This document shows positions 52,305 through 60,965 of a stretch of DNA of 64,000 nt, in pieces. Location: NCBI GenBank assembly GCA_050291365.1, contig JBNKJS010000003.1:1-64000 (forward strand), in the 5' to 3' direction. Origin of the DNA: JAAGZL01 sp050291365. Lineage in GTDB: Bacteria; Pseudomonadota; Gammaproteobacteria; Chromatiales; Chromatiaceae. Every line of letters begins with the position of its first letter. Positions within the stretch are counted from its first letter, which is position 1. The notes beneath the pieces were generated by a model that did no database searches, had not been told where the DNA came from, and worked only from the letters and a program-made list of their open reading frames with translations. The position numbers were made by a program, and so were the translations under genes.

Positions 52305-52469
52305 TTATTCAGCTTCCTCTAAGGCAGCCTTTTTCTCCTGATTCTTAGAATACATGTAAACAACCAGGTTCTTTGCCAAGAACATGATGGTTATAAAACA
52401 CAAACCGATCAAAAACCCCAACCAGGGTTTTTCCTGCAAAATCGTGATAAACCAGAGTGAATTTCCCAT
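52305..52469 (-). CDS. 54-residue single-pass membrane protein
   Basis: Translation begins MGNSLWFITILQEKPWLGFL, crosses the membrane at about residues 17-40 (LGFLIGLCFITIMFLAKNLVVYM), and ends in a charged tail (YSKNQEKKAALEEAE). AAGGA lies 8 bases before the ATG. It is 127 bp downstream of the DUF4405 gene on the same strand. The size and layout (one helix, cytoplasmic charged tail) suggest a small subunit of a membrane complex; no family is recognised. Confidence 0.65.
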   Translation of the reverse strand: MGNSLWFITILQEKPWLGFLIGLCFITIMFLAKNLVVYMYSKNQEKKAALEEAE

Positions 52470-52596
52470 CGTGCCATCCTTCTGAATAGTTACTGGAATG
52501 TAACAAGATTGAGGGCTTTATATGCTGTTTTTTCTATAAGTTCAATGACATTCTTCAATTGGAAGATAAGATGGTTTGTAGAGATTGGTCATATCA

Positions 52597-53187
52597 CTAT
52601 TGTTTCTTGTATTTCTTAACAAGTTCCCTAACGTCGTTAATCTCAAATCCATACTCTCTTTTCAAGCGGCCGAGTTTTTCATCGACGGCTGTGGTTTCTG
52701 GCAGGGTCAATGATTTAATAATATGGGTTGAAGGAACCCCAGTTGACTCTTCTACATCTTTTAGTGTCATCGAACCGTCTATTGTTACGTCCTCATACTT
52801 ATGGCTTGAGAACAGTGATACCCCTTTTTGGTTGTTATCCCTATCCACTGGAGTCAGCAAAGGGGCAACGGCTAACACAACAACTGCTATAAGGCCTACA
52901 ATACCGAGACCTGCCCGCATACCAGAACCTTCTTGAGGCCTACCAGCAATAACGCAGAATATCCAACGCCAATGAAGCAGTAAATGAAGTGCAAGTATGA
53001 ATAAGAAAATAACCGATATCCAGAAATGGATGCCGCCCCAATCATGTCGGTCCAGGCCCCAGATAGTAGAATAGTGACCACTACCAGGAGGCAGGATATA
53101 TCGCATAAGCACACCGGTTGTGGTGAGAACAACAAAACCAATAAATGCCACGATATCAATGACCAGATTGAGCTTTGTTCGATTCAT
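52597..53187 (-). CDS. DUF4405 membrane protein, cytochrome b-like
   Basis: 196 residues. Membrane helices at about 8-28, 50-70 and 92-112. Histidines in LDRHDWGGIHFWISVIFLFILALHLLLHWRWIF are spaced as in b-haem-binding DUF4405 proteins. A C-terminal soluble part (about 125-196) contains TLKDVEESTGVPSTHIIKSL..., which resembles a small helix-turn-helix-like or SLBB-like fold but was not assigned. Probably an electron-transfer membrane subunit; partner unknown. Confidence 0.75.
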   Translation of the reverse strand: MNRTKLNLVIDIVAFIGFVVLTTTGVLMRYILPPGSGHYSTIWGLDRHDWGGIHFWISVIFLFILALHLLLHWRWIFCVIAGRPQEGSGMRAGLGIVGLIAVVVLAVAPLLTPVDRDNNQKGVSLFSSHKYEDVTIDGSMTLKDVEESTGVPSTHIIKSLTLPETTAVDEKLGRLKREYGFEINDVRELVKKYKKQ

Positions 53188-53211
53188 ATGAACAGCTTAT
53201 TTTCTGTAGGA

Positions 53212-53245
53212 AAAGGGGATGCAACTACTTAGTTACATCCCCTTT
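53212..53245 (-). terminator. Hairpin terminator after the repeat lipoprotein gene
   Basis: Arms aaaggggatgcaac / gttacatccccttt pair over 14 positions with one mismatch around a tactta loop. On the minus strand it follows the lipoprotein stop and is trailed by TTTT, so it probably ends that transcript before the DUF4405 gene. Confidence 0.75.
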
Positions 53246-53254
53246 GGTCTCACG

Positions 53255-53749
53255 CTATTTAGCCATCTCTTTGGCTGCATCAGTTGCGGCTTCAACAGCA
53301 GCGTCTTTTGCAGCTTCAGTGGCCTTTTCCATAGAGCTCTTTTCTGCATCGTCCTCAGCAGCGGGAGCGGCTTCTTCAGCAGCGGGAGCGGCTTCTTCAG
53401 CAGCGGGAGCGGCTTCTTCAGCAGCAGGAGCGGCTTCCTCAGCAGCAGGAGCGGCTTCCTCAGCAGCAGGAGCAGCGGCCTCGGCAGCAGGAGCAGCGGC
53501 CTCGGCAGCAGGAGCAGCGGCCTCGGCAGCAGGAGCAGCGGCCTCGGCAGCAGGAGCGGCGGCCTCAGCAGCAGGAGCAGCGGCCTCAGCAGCAGGAGCA
53601 GCGGCCTCAGCAGCAGGAGCAGCGGCCTCAGCAGCAGGAGCAGCGGCCTCTGGAGCAGGAATTGTAGCTGCTTTGTTTTGGTCTGGAGAATCGCCACCAC
53701 AGGCAGTTAGAGTGGCAGCAAAGAATGCTACGGTAAGCAGTTTTTTCAT
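53255..53749 (-). CDS. Ala/Pro/Glu-repeat lipoprotein
   Basis: 164 residues. A lipoprotein signal (MKKLLTVAFFAATLTAC-GG) is followed by about 14 heptapeptide repeats of AAAPAAE, shifting to EAAPAAE in the last five, then a helical Lys/Ala/Glu tail (SSMEKATEAAKDAAVEAATDAAKEMAK). The repeat should form an extended, flexible spacer from the membrane into the periplasm or towards peptidoglycan. The terminal helix resembles murein lipoprotein-like or LEA-like sequences, only by composition. No function assigned. Confidence 0.75.
   Translation of the reverse strand: MKKLLTVAFFAATLTACGGDSPDQNKAATIPAPEAAAPAAEAAAPAAEAAAPAAEAAAPAAEAAAPAAEAAAPAAEAAAPAAEAAAPAAEAAAPAAEEAAPAAEEAAPAAEEAAPAAEEAAPAAEEAAPAAEDDAEKSSMEKATEAAKDAAVEAATDAAKEMAK
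53354..53652. repeat. 21-bp coding repeat, about 14 units
   Basis: gcagcaggagcagcggcctc-type 21-bp units, many identical to each other, fill most of the lipoprotein gene. All six reading frames stay open across it, which creates long spurious frames on both strands. Slippage or recombination would alter length in frame. Confidence 0.9.
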
Positions 53750-54134
53750 GATGATCTCTTTATTCCAGTTATTGTTTAAAGACTGGGCGCAGGACGTAGC
53801 CCCCCTTTTTTTATATGACCGTATCCTAGGTTGATCAAAAGTCCGATTTATTATGATTCGGCCAGAACAACATTATATAGGAGAAAGCATTACAGATACT
53901 ATCGAGCAGATAGAATATGATGGATTATTTACAAACATATCTAATTATATGGCAGTATACCATTATAAATTAGTAAGTTATGCTCAGTAGTTAATGTGTA
54001 ATGTGATTAGATTATATGGTTCAGGAACTATTTTTCGTCATGCTGGATCTGGTCTGGCATACAGGATAATTTGGACATCACGTATGCCATACTATTTTCA
54101 CCTCACTAAACTAATTTAAGAGTGACCCCTGATA
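53750..54134. other. Intergenic region, about 385 bp
   Basis: No gene seen. A/T-rich between about 53840 and 54035, probably holding the lipoprotein promoter on its left edge. A degenerate REP-like element lies at 54036-54067. Confidence 0.5.
54036..54067. repeat. Degenerate REP-like copy, left of CPBP gene
   Basis: It matches 54919-54950 at 25 of 32 positions in direct orientation (shared core cgtcatgc..gga..t...tctggcata). The form is that of the widespread cgtcatgccgga...tccggcat dispersed palindromes. The two copies flank the CPBP protease gene. Confidence 0.5.
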
Positions 54135-54887
54135 TTATGGGAGTGAAATAACCGTTTCCACAGTAGCTACGAAATTCACAAAGGAGTGAAGCCCTATAGT
54201 TAATAAAACTGATCCGCTTTTTATGCGAGCGAGTCCAAGAACTACTCCCATAACAAATATCAACCCAAAGCCATATAGATCATACTGAGAGTGTATTGCA
54301 GCCCAGGCAGCGGCCGAAATTAATATAGCACCTATAGGTCCTAGAGTGGTCTGAGATATTCCAGAAATTACAAATCCTCTAAAAAATGCCTCCTCGAATA
54401 GTGGTGCGGCGACCATTAGGGCGAGCCATAGTATCCATGGTGACTCTGTAGATGTATACACCGCCGTCATAAACTCAGGAACGATTGGTTTACCGAGAGA
54501 AAAAGTTAATAAATCAGAGGCTATGATCAGACAAATAATGACCAGAAACCATGTTTTCACTGTTTTGAAATCAACTGCTGTTAAACCTAAGTATTGCTTC
54601 AGATTAGAGTTCTTTTTTAGTTTAATCACCCCTACTAACAACGGTGCGCATACCAACAGACTTGCAAAAGTACACAGAGACAACACAAATCCATTCTGCT
54701 GAAGATCAGCCATCAGGATCTCAAATTCAGATTGCCCTATATCTCCGTAATTAACCGCGATATATATGCCCATCACTGCAGTTTGAGTAACTACAAAAAA
54801 TATTGCGATCACCAATCCCCAGATCAACGTCCCAGGCAATCCCCATACGGCGTGATCTTGTTTTGAGTGGAGTGTTTCCAGATTCAT
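54135..54887 (-). CDS. CPBP-family intramembrane metalloprotease
   Basis: 250 residues, about seven membrane helices. Family motifs: LFEEAFFRGFVISGI (EExxxR), SAAAWAAIHSQYDLYGFGLIF (FxxxH-like) and GLHSFVNFVATV (HxxxN). These are the zinc-type intramembrane endopeptidases also called CAAX protease-like. Roles range from prenyl-protein processing to bacteriocin self-immunity; not resolved here. Flanked by two direct REP-like copies. Confidence 0.85.
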   Translation of the reverse strand: MNLETLHSKQDHAVWGLPGTLIWGLVIAIFFVVTQTAVMGIYIAVNYGDIGQSEFEILMADLQQNGFVLSLCTFASLLVCAPLLVGVIKLKKNSNLKQYLGLTAVDFKTVKTWFLVIICLIIASDLLTFSLGKPIVPEFMTAVYTSTESPWILWLALMVAAPLFEEAFFRGFVISGISQTTLGPIGAILISAAAWAAIHSQYDLYGFGLIFVMGVVLGLARIKSGSVLLTIGLHSFVNFVATVETVISLP

Positions 54888-54918
54888 TGTTATCCTTTTT
54901 TCTTATGAAAGTTAATTC

Positions 54919-54950
54919 CGTCATGCCGGAATTGATCTGGCATATAGAGT
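54919..54950. repeat. Degenerate REP-like copy, right of CPBP gene
   Basis: Partner of 54036-54067 (25/32 identical). The arms atgccgga and tctggcat form an imperfect palindrome. A second hairpin (accccg / cggggt, 54967-54996) follows in the same 177-bp spacer and may help end the phzF-like transcript on the minus strand. Confidence 0.5.
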
Positions 54951-55064
54951 TGCTTCCCTTCCAATCACCCCGCGGCATTTCCGCGTGGTCCGGGGTAAAT
55001 AAGAGGTAGGGCGCAGCAACTACAGACATTGCACCGAACTGTTTGTCCGGGTGCGTGTTAATTG

Positions 55065-55850
55065 TCAGGTATCTATTTCAATCTCACCAGCTAAATACAT
55101 TATTGCTTTTCCAGCAATTAGTACGCGATCTTTTTGTAATTCACAAAATAGTTCTCCACCCCTGGGTGATACCTGTTTCGCATGAAACTTTGTATCACCT
55201 AAAACAGTTGACCAATATGGAACAAGTTGGGTGTGGGCGGAACCAGTTACTGGATCTTCATTTATCCCCAATTTAGGTGCGAAGAACCTGGAGATAAAGT
55301 CGTACTTGTTAGATTTCGCAGTAATTGCAACGCCCCTTAAGTCAATATCCATCAGCGCTGCTAATTTTGGCTGCACAGCCCGAACTTCCTCTTCACCACT
55401 AAAAACAACAATATAATCTTCGGCTTTTAGACACTCTATTGGCGTGATGTTAAATGCCTGGGCAATACCATCTGGCATTTCGCATTTAATAGGTGGTTGA
55501 GAGGGAAAATCCATTACCATCAAGCCCTCGTTATTGGTGACTTTTAATGGTCCGGATTTTGATTCAAAATTAATCTCTTCACCTTTGTAACCAAGAATGG
55601 TGAAAATAACGTAGGCCGACGCCAAGGTTGCGTGACCACATATGTCAACTTCAGTATCAGGAGTAAACCATCGGATATGAAAACCTTGTTCTGTTGGGAC
55701 AAAAAATGCTGTTTCAGAAAGATTATTCTCTTCCGCTATTGACTGCATCAGCTCGTCTGACAACCACTCTTCCAGAGGGCATATTGCTGCTGGATTACCC
55801 TCAAAAGGATTTTCAGCGAATGCATCAATTTGATATATAGATAACTTCAT
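55065..55850 (-). CDS. PhzF-family isomerase-like protein
   Basis: 261 residues. N-terminal MKLSIYQIDAFAENPFEGNPAAICPLEEWL, then LSETAFFVPTEQGFHIRWFTPDTEVDICGHATLASAYVI with the catalytic-type Glu and the CGHAT motif, and a C-terminal NEDPVTGSAHTQLVPYWS repeating the pattern of the second half. PhzF proteins isomerise small hydroxy-acid or aromatic compounds. Phenazine genes are absent, so the substrate is unknown. Confidence 0.92.
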   Translation of the reverse strand: MKLSIYQIDAFAENPFEGNPAAICPLEEWLSDELMQSIAEENNLSETAFFVPTEQGFHIRWFTPDTEVDICGHATLASAYVIFTILGYKGEEINFESKSGPLKVTNNEGLMVMDFPSQPPIKCEMPDGIAQAFNITPIECLKAEDYIVVFSGEEEVRAVQPKLAALMDIDLRGVAITAKSNKYDFISRFFAPKLGINEDPVTGSAHTQLVPYWSTVLGDTKFHAKQVSPRGGELFCELQKDRVLIAGKAIMYLAGEIEIDT

Positions 55851-55940
55851 TGTTCTACACTATTTTTTGGCGTAATGCCCGTTGCTTATTGTGCCCCACG
55901 GTACTGAATTCACAGTGATACTTGTTTGATTCTAATTTAC

Positions 55941-57992
55941 CTAAACCCGATCAAACCTATTGAAGATGGTACTGAAGTGGCCACGTCCCTGGGTCATGCT
56001 ACGTAGCTCTGTGGTATATCCCAGCAGTTTATCCAGGGCCACTTCACAGCTGATGGTGGCGGTGTCTTTCCATTTAGTGGTGTCCTGGATAACGCCCAAG
56101 CGCGATTGTAGATCACCCAGTACCTGCCCTAGGTTCTCTTCCGGCACTACCACTTCTGCGGCCATAATCGGGTGTAATAGACAAGGTTCTGCCTGTTGGA
56201 CAGCCTTGATACATGCCTTAGCAGCTGCGGCCTGCAGCGCATCTGGAGTGGATGCCTTGCCGTACAGGTCAATCTGCAGCACCTGAAGCTCAAGATCCTC
56301 CAGGGGTGCTGACTCTATTGGACCGTTGGCCAGGGCTAGTTGTAGTGCTTCGTCAATGGCGTCGTGCTGAGGCTGGGTTAGTTTCTGTCCTTCAGGTTTG
56401 ATCTTGGGTTCGATAATGATTCTAGTGCCTGCGCCACGTTCAAGTGGTGTTACCATCAGCTCTACCCGCGCCATGATTTCTTGGTCGTGCAGTTTTGGAT
56501 CAAAGTGAGGTTGGAATAGACACTCTGCCGTTGCTGGATGAGTTATCGCCTCACGCAGGGCCACGGCCGGTTTGCCAGAGCGAATGCTCAGATTGAACTC
56601 ACGCTTCAATCTTTCCAGAACGATCTGTAGATGCAGTTCGCCCATGCCTCTAAGCAGGCGCTGACCAGTGTCCTTATCCTCTTCCAGAAGTAGGGTGGGG
56701 TCTTCCTGTTGTATCTTATCCAGAACCTCCAGGAATTTATCTTCATCCTCGCTGGATTGTGGTTCAACCGCTAGGCTTAGCACCGGTTCCCTAGTGTCTA
56801 TGCGTTCCATCATCAGGATATGTTCAGGATCGCAGATGGTGTCGCCGGTAGTAACACTCTTCAGGCCGGCCATTAGTATGATCTGCCCAGCGTCGGCCAG
56901 ATCCAGGCGGCTCTTCTTGCCGGCGTCAATTTCAAACATGCGGGCCACTGTTTCATGGATCTGTACACCATCAGGCTGAACTGCAGCAATCTTGTCGCCC
57001 GGTTTAAGTTGGCCTCTATAGATTCTGGCATAGACGTGGCGGCGTCCATCCCATAGTTGCACCTTGAAGCAGAGGGCGACGAGGGAGCCGTCCTGCCCCA
57101 GTTCGACAGTCTCTTCTTTTCCATCGATTGATTTGGCTATAGTGGCCGGGCGGTCCAGAGGAGAGGGCAGAAGCTTGATTACTCCATCAAGTATCGGTTG
57201 CACCCCCTGATTGCGCAGGGCTGAGCCACCAAAACAGGGATGGATCTTGCCAGAAAGAGTGCCGATGCGTAGGGCGGCCCAGATCGCATCCGGTTCTGGT
57301 TCCTCTGATGACAGGACCTTGTCTGCAACGTTTTCGTCAAACTCGGCGGCCGAGAGTAGCAGGGACTCGCGATAGCTGGAGAGGCTATCCCATAAGGGCT
57401 TATCGCATGGTTCCTGTCTAAGCAGTTCGCCGTGTTCACCATCGAAAAAGATTCTGGTCTTATCGATAAGATGCACCACTGCCTGTTGTTCTGGAATGGG
57501 TACGGTTATGGGGACAGGTTCGCCTTGTAATCGTTTGCGAATACTCTCCATGGCGTGGTCAAACTCTGCGCCAGGGCGGTCCATCTTGTTGATAAAAAAC
57601 AGGGCAGGGAGGTCAAACTTGTTACGCTGTCGCCAGACCGTTTCTGTCTGAGGTTCCACACCGCGTACCCCGTCTAGCACCAGGATGCAGCCGTCCAGGA
57701 TACGCATAGCGCGTTCCACCTCTATGGTGAAATCTACATGCCCGGGAGTGTCGATAATCTGAACCAGGTGGTCCTGCCAGTTGGCACGGGTAACGGCGGA
57801 GTTAATGGTTATTCCGTGGGCCTGCTCCTCTTCGATGTAGTCCATATGGGCTGCACCGTCGTGGACCTCTCCTATCTTGTAGGATGCGCCGGTGTAGAAC
57901 AGGATGCGTTCGGTCAGGGTGGTCTTGCCCGCATCTACATGAGCTGCGATACCGATATTTCTGGTATGGGTGAGATCTGGTGAATTGCTCAT
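55941..57992 (-). CDS. fusA: Elongation factor G paralogue
   Basis: 683 residues, about 20 shorter than canonical EF-G. G1 AHVDAGKTTL at about 17-26, G2/G3 around GITINSAVTRANWQDH and DTPGHVDFT, G4 NKMDRPGAEF, then domains II-V (LHLQIVLERLKREF in domain III, and the C-terminal LGYTTELRSMTQGRGHFST). It is not next to rpsL, rpsG or tuf, so it is likely the second copy (EF-G2 type), which may specialise in recycling or in stress conditions. 13 bp before it on the same strand is the Maf gene. Confidence 0.93.
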   Translation of the reverse strand: MSNSPDLTHTRNIGIAAHVDAGKTTLTERILFYTGASYKIGEVHDGAAHMDYIEEEQAHGITINSAVTRANWQDHLVQIIDTPGHVDFTIEVERAMRILDGCILVLDGVRGVEPQTETVWRQRNKFDLPALFFINKMDRPGAEFDHAMESIRKRLQGEPVPITVPIPEQQAVVHLIDKTRIFFDGEHGELLRQEPCDKPLWDSLSSYRESLLLSAAEFDENVADKVLSSEEPEPDAIWAALRIGTLSGKIHPCFGGSALRNQGVQPILDGVIKLLPSPLDRPATIAKSIDGKEETVELGQDGSLVALCFKVQLWDGRRHVYARIYRGQLKPGDKIAAVQPDGVQIHETVARMFEIDAGKKSRLDLADAGQIILMAGLKSVTTGDTICDPEHILMMERIDTREPVLSLAVEPQSSEDEDKFLEVLDKIQQEDPTLLLEEDKDTGQRLLRGMGELHLQIVLERLKREFNLSIRSGKPAVALREAITHPATAECLFQPHFDPKLHDQEIMARVELMVTPLERGAGTRIIIEPKIKPEGQKLTQPQHDAIDEALQLALANGPIESAPLEDLELQVLQIDLYGKASTPDALQAAAAKACIKAVQQAEPCLLHPIMAAEVVVPEENLGQVLGDLQSRLGVIQDTTKWKDTATISCEVALDKLLGYTTELRSMTQGRGHFSTIFNRFDRV

Positions 57993-58005
57993 GATGTTGT
58001 GGTGA

Positions 58006-58581
58006 TTATGGGACCGATATTCCTTCTTGTTGCAACATGCTTATGAGCCTGATCAGAGGAAGTCCGATGAGTGCATTGGGGTCATCGCCCTCCAATCTCT
58101 CAAACAGGGAGATGCCCAGACCCTCTGATTTAAAGCTGCCCGCGCAGTTATATGGCTCTTCGGCATCCAGATAACGTTCAATCTGCTCTCTGGAGAGCTC
58201 CCTGAAATAAACGTGGAAGGGTTCACAGATTACCTGGGATTTGCCAGTTTGGCTATTTAGCAGACATAGTCCGGTATAAAAACTAACCCGTTGGCCAGAT
58301 GCCTCCGTTAACTGGGCTATGGCCTTCTCTCTGGTCCCAGGTTTCCCCAGGATATTGGAGCCGATACAGGCAACCTGGTCAGACCCGATTACCAGGGCAT
58401 TGTCATGTCTTGCCGCAACCGCCTGGGACTTCTCCTCAGCCAGGCGCTGAACAAACTCTTCAGGTTGTTCACCCGTTCGCATGGATTCGTCGATATCCGG
58501 CGCATCGACATCAAAGCTAAGCCCCAGCTTATGCAGCAGCTCTCTGCGAAAAGGTGATGTGGAACCGAGGATTAATTTCAT
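58006..58581 (-). CDS. yceF: Maf-family nucleotide pyrophosphatase (YceF-like)
   Basis: 191 residues. MKLILGSTSPFRRELLHKLGLSFDVDAPDIDES is the YceF variant of the Maf signature (STSPxRRxLL). ALVIGSDQVA carries the catalytic Asp. The YceF type hydrolyses m7GTP; the other Maf type prefers dTTP/UTP. In E. coli, yceF lies beside yceD-rpmF-plsX; here oadGAB separates it from that cluster. The downstream EF-G gene starts 13 bp later. Confidence 0.9.
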   Translation of the reverse strand: MKLILGSTSPFRRELLHKLGLSFDVDAPDIDESMRTGEQPEEFVQRLAEEKSQAVAARHDNALVIGSDQVACIGSNILGKPGTREKAIAQLTEASGQRVSFYTGLCLLNSQTGKSQVICEPFHVYFRELSREQIERYLDAEEPYNCAGSFKSEGLGISLFERLEGDDPNALIGLPLIRLISMLQQEGISVP

Positions 58582-58864
58582 TTCGAGTGTTCTTTTTCAT
58601 TTAATTTTATATGAATCCATTCTAGCACTGATCATCCCTGATGAAATAAACAGATCATCCAGAATGCTTTTTAACAATATACATTATTGATAATATTCTA
58701 ACCCTTATTAAAACAGTAGGTTAGCCTGATGCTGAGAATAGGATTTCTTGACATCCCGGGTGGATTCTCATAGAAAGGCATGCTTCAATACGCTTTTGTC
58801 AGGATACTGCTAGTCTAGGGTTTAGATATTAGCTGTGTCAGCCTATTAATTTAGAGGAAAATGT

Positions 58865-59098
58865 ATGGCCGTTTCAGATCTTTTGATGCAAGGCGTGAAT
58901 TTGATGCTCCTCGGGATGGGGATGGTATTTACGTTTTTGGCCATCCTGGTTGTAGCGCTAAATGGCATGTCCCGTCTGGCAGCCTCCATAACCGGGCCAG
59001 AGGCGCCTACAGCAACTTCTACTGGCACCTCAGGAGAGAGTGATGCCGAGTTGATTGCTGTTATTTCTGCTGCAATCAACCGATTTAGAAACAGATAA
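58865..59098 (+). CDS. oadG: Oxaloacetate decarboxylase gamma subunit
   Basis: 77 residues. One membrane helix (MLLGMGMVFTFLAILVVAL, about 13-31), then a polar C-terminal tail with Thr/Ser/Pro-Ala and acidic residues. GAGG lies about 9 bases before the ATG. In the Na+ pump it anchors the alpha to the beta subunit. It lies 73 bp before the chosen OadA start. Confidence 0.88.
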   Translation: MAVSDLLMQGVNLMLLGMGMVFTFLAILVVALNGMSRLAASITGPEAPTATSTGTSGESDAELIAVISAAINRFRNR

Positions 59099-59171
59099 TA
59101 GATCGATTTTTTTATTTTTAGGGCTGATTTTTTTCAGCATTCTCTTTAACGTACACTATGAAAAAAGACCT

Positions 59172-60962
59172 ATGAGCGATAAAAAACCACTAGGAATTAC
59201 AGAACTCGTCCTACGCGATGGACACCAATCCTTGTTCGCTACGCGTATGCGTATCGACGATATGCTGCCAATCGCAGAGAAACTGGACAAAGTTGGCTAT
59301 TGGTCTCTGGAGACATGGGGAGGGGCTACCTTCGACTCATGCATTCGTTTCCTGGGAGAGGACCCATGGGAGCGCCTGCGTCGTCTCAAGGCTGCAATGC
59401 CGAATACTCCGATGCAGATGCTGTTCCGGGCCCAGAATATCCTGGGTTACCGCCATTATGCTGACGATGTGGTAAAGGCCTTTGTGGAACGTGCTGCAGT
59501 TAACGGCATGGATGTGTTCCGTATCTTTGATGCCATGAACGATGTGCGTAACTTTGAGACCGCAGTAAAGGCGACCATAGCGGTAGATAAGCACGCCCAG
59601 GGCGCTATGTCCTACACTGTCAGCCCAGTGCACAATATTGATTACTGGGTTGATATGGCGCGCCGTCTTGAGGATATGGGTTGTCACTCTATCTGTATTA
59701 AGGACATGGCCGGCCTGCTCAAGCCATATGTGGCATTCGAACTGGTCAGTCGTCTAAAAGAGAACATCAGCGTACCTCTCTCTCTGCACTCCCATGCAAC
59801 CACCGGTATGAGCACAACTACCATCGCCAAGGCGTGTGAGGCTGGCATTGACTTGGTGGATAGCTCTATCTCCTCCATGGCCATGACCTATGGCCACTCC
59901 GCAACCGAGTCTGTAGTTGCGGTGTTGGATGGAACCGAGCATGATACCGGACTGGATCTGGAACTGCTGGAAGAGATTGCCGCCTATTTCCGTGAAGTGC
60001 GGAAGAAATATGCCAAATTCGAGGGCTCTCTAAAGGGCGTAGACTCACGTATCCTGGTGGCCCAGGTTCCAGGCGGTATGTTAACCAATATGGAAAATCA
60101 GTTGCGGGAGCAGGGCGCTACCGACAAGCTGGATGACGTTTTGAACGAGATCCCAAAGGTGCGTGAAGACCTTGGGTTCATACCGCTAGTAACCCCAACC
60201 TCCCAGATTGTGGGTACCCAGGCTGTACTGAACGTACTCACCGGCGAGCGCTATAAGTCTATCGCCAAAGAGACCGCCGGCGTGCTCAAGGGTGAGTACG
60301 GGGCATCTCCAGCCCCGGTGAACAAAGAGCTGCAGGCCAGGGTGCTAGAAGGAGAAGAGGCCATTACCTGCCGTCCGGCAGATCTGCTTTCACCAGAGGT
60401 GGATAAACTGACCCAAGAGCTTGAGACCATTGCCCAGGAGAAGAAGCTGGATCTAGCTGACGACATAATCGACGATGTGCTGACCTACGCGCTGTTCCCG
60501 CAGGTTGGCCTGAAGTTCCTGGAAAATCGTAATAACCCGGATGCCTTTGAGCCGGTTCCTGGAATCGAGCCGGAACCAGTTGCTGCCGCTGCACCAGCTG
60601 CTGCGAGCACAGGTGGTGCTGAGTCCTATACCGTACAGGTAAATGGCAAATCCTACGACGTTACTGTATCTGCTGGTGGGGCAATTAGTAGCGTAGCTCC
60701 AGCTGCGGCTCCTGCCGCTGCGGCGCCGGCTCCTGCTCCCACAGCAGCTGGTGTCACGATCGCAGCTCCACTGACCGGTAATATCTTTAAGATCAACGTG
60801 TCCGCAGGCCAGAGCGTTGCCGAAGGTGATGTGATAATGATCCTAGAGGCCATGAAGATGGAGACCGAGGTGCGTGCCACAGCCAGCGGTAGTGTGGCGT
60901 CCATCGCCGTTAAAGAGGGCGATGCCGTGCATGTCGGTGACACCCTGATTACTCTGGGGTAG
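59172..60962 (+). CDS. oadA: Oxaloacetate decarboxylase alpha subunit
   Basis: 596 residues from ATG 59172, which begins MSDKKPLGITELVLRDGHQSL; the open frame runs 117 bp further upstream but lacks homology. It has a carboxyltransferase barrel (VLRDGHQSLFATRM, with the metal-binding Asp and the SLHSHATTGMSTTTIAKACEAGID segment), a linker rich in Ala and Pro (about 485-525), and a biotinyl domain with the biotin lysine in EAMKMET near residue 561. It transfers the carboxyl of oxaloacetate to biotin, and decarboxylation in OadB exports Na+. Confidence 0.95.
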   Translation: MSDKKPLGITELVLRDGHQSLFATRMRIDDMLPIAEKLDKVGYWSLETWGGATFDSCIRFLGEDPWERLRRLKAAMPNTPMQMLFRAQNILGYRHYADDVVKAFVERAAVNGMDVFRIFDAMNDVRNFETAVKATIAVDKHAQGAMSYTVSPVHNIDYWVDMARRLEDMGCHSICIKDMAGLLKPYVAFELVSRLKENISVPLSLHSHATTGMSTTTIAKACEAGIDLVDSSISSMAMTYGHSATESVVAVLDGTEHDTGLDLELLEEIAAYFREVRKKYAKFEGSLKGVDSRILVAQVPGGMLTNMENQLREQGATDKLDDVLNEIPKVREDLGFIPLVTPTSQIVGTQAVLNVLTGERYKSIAKETAGVLKGEYGASPAPVNKELQARVLEGEEAITCRPADLLSPEVDKLTQELETIAQEKKLDLADDIIDDVLTYALFPQVGLKFLENRNNPDAFEPVPGIEPEPVAAAAPAAASTGGAESYTVQVNGKSYDVTVSAGGAISSVAPAAAPAAAAPAPAPTAAGVTIAAPLTGNIFKINVSAGQSVAEGDVIMILEAMKMETEVRATASGSVASIAVKEGDAVHVGDTLITLG

Positions 60963-60965
60963 GCG

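Noticed and set aside
53175..53834. 219-residue Ala/Ser-rich frame opposite the repeat lipoprotein
   Set aside because: It is the antisense reading of the 21-bp repeat, which stays open in all frames; no start signal or independent protein character.
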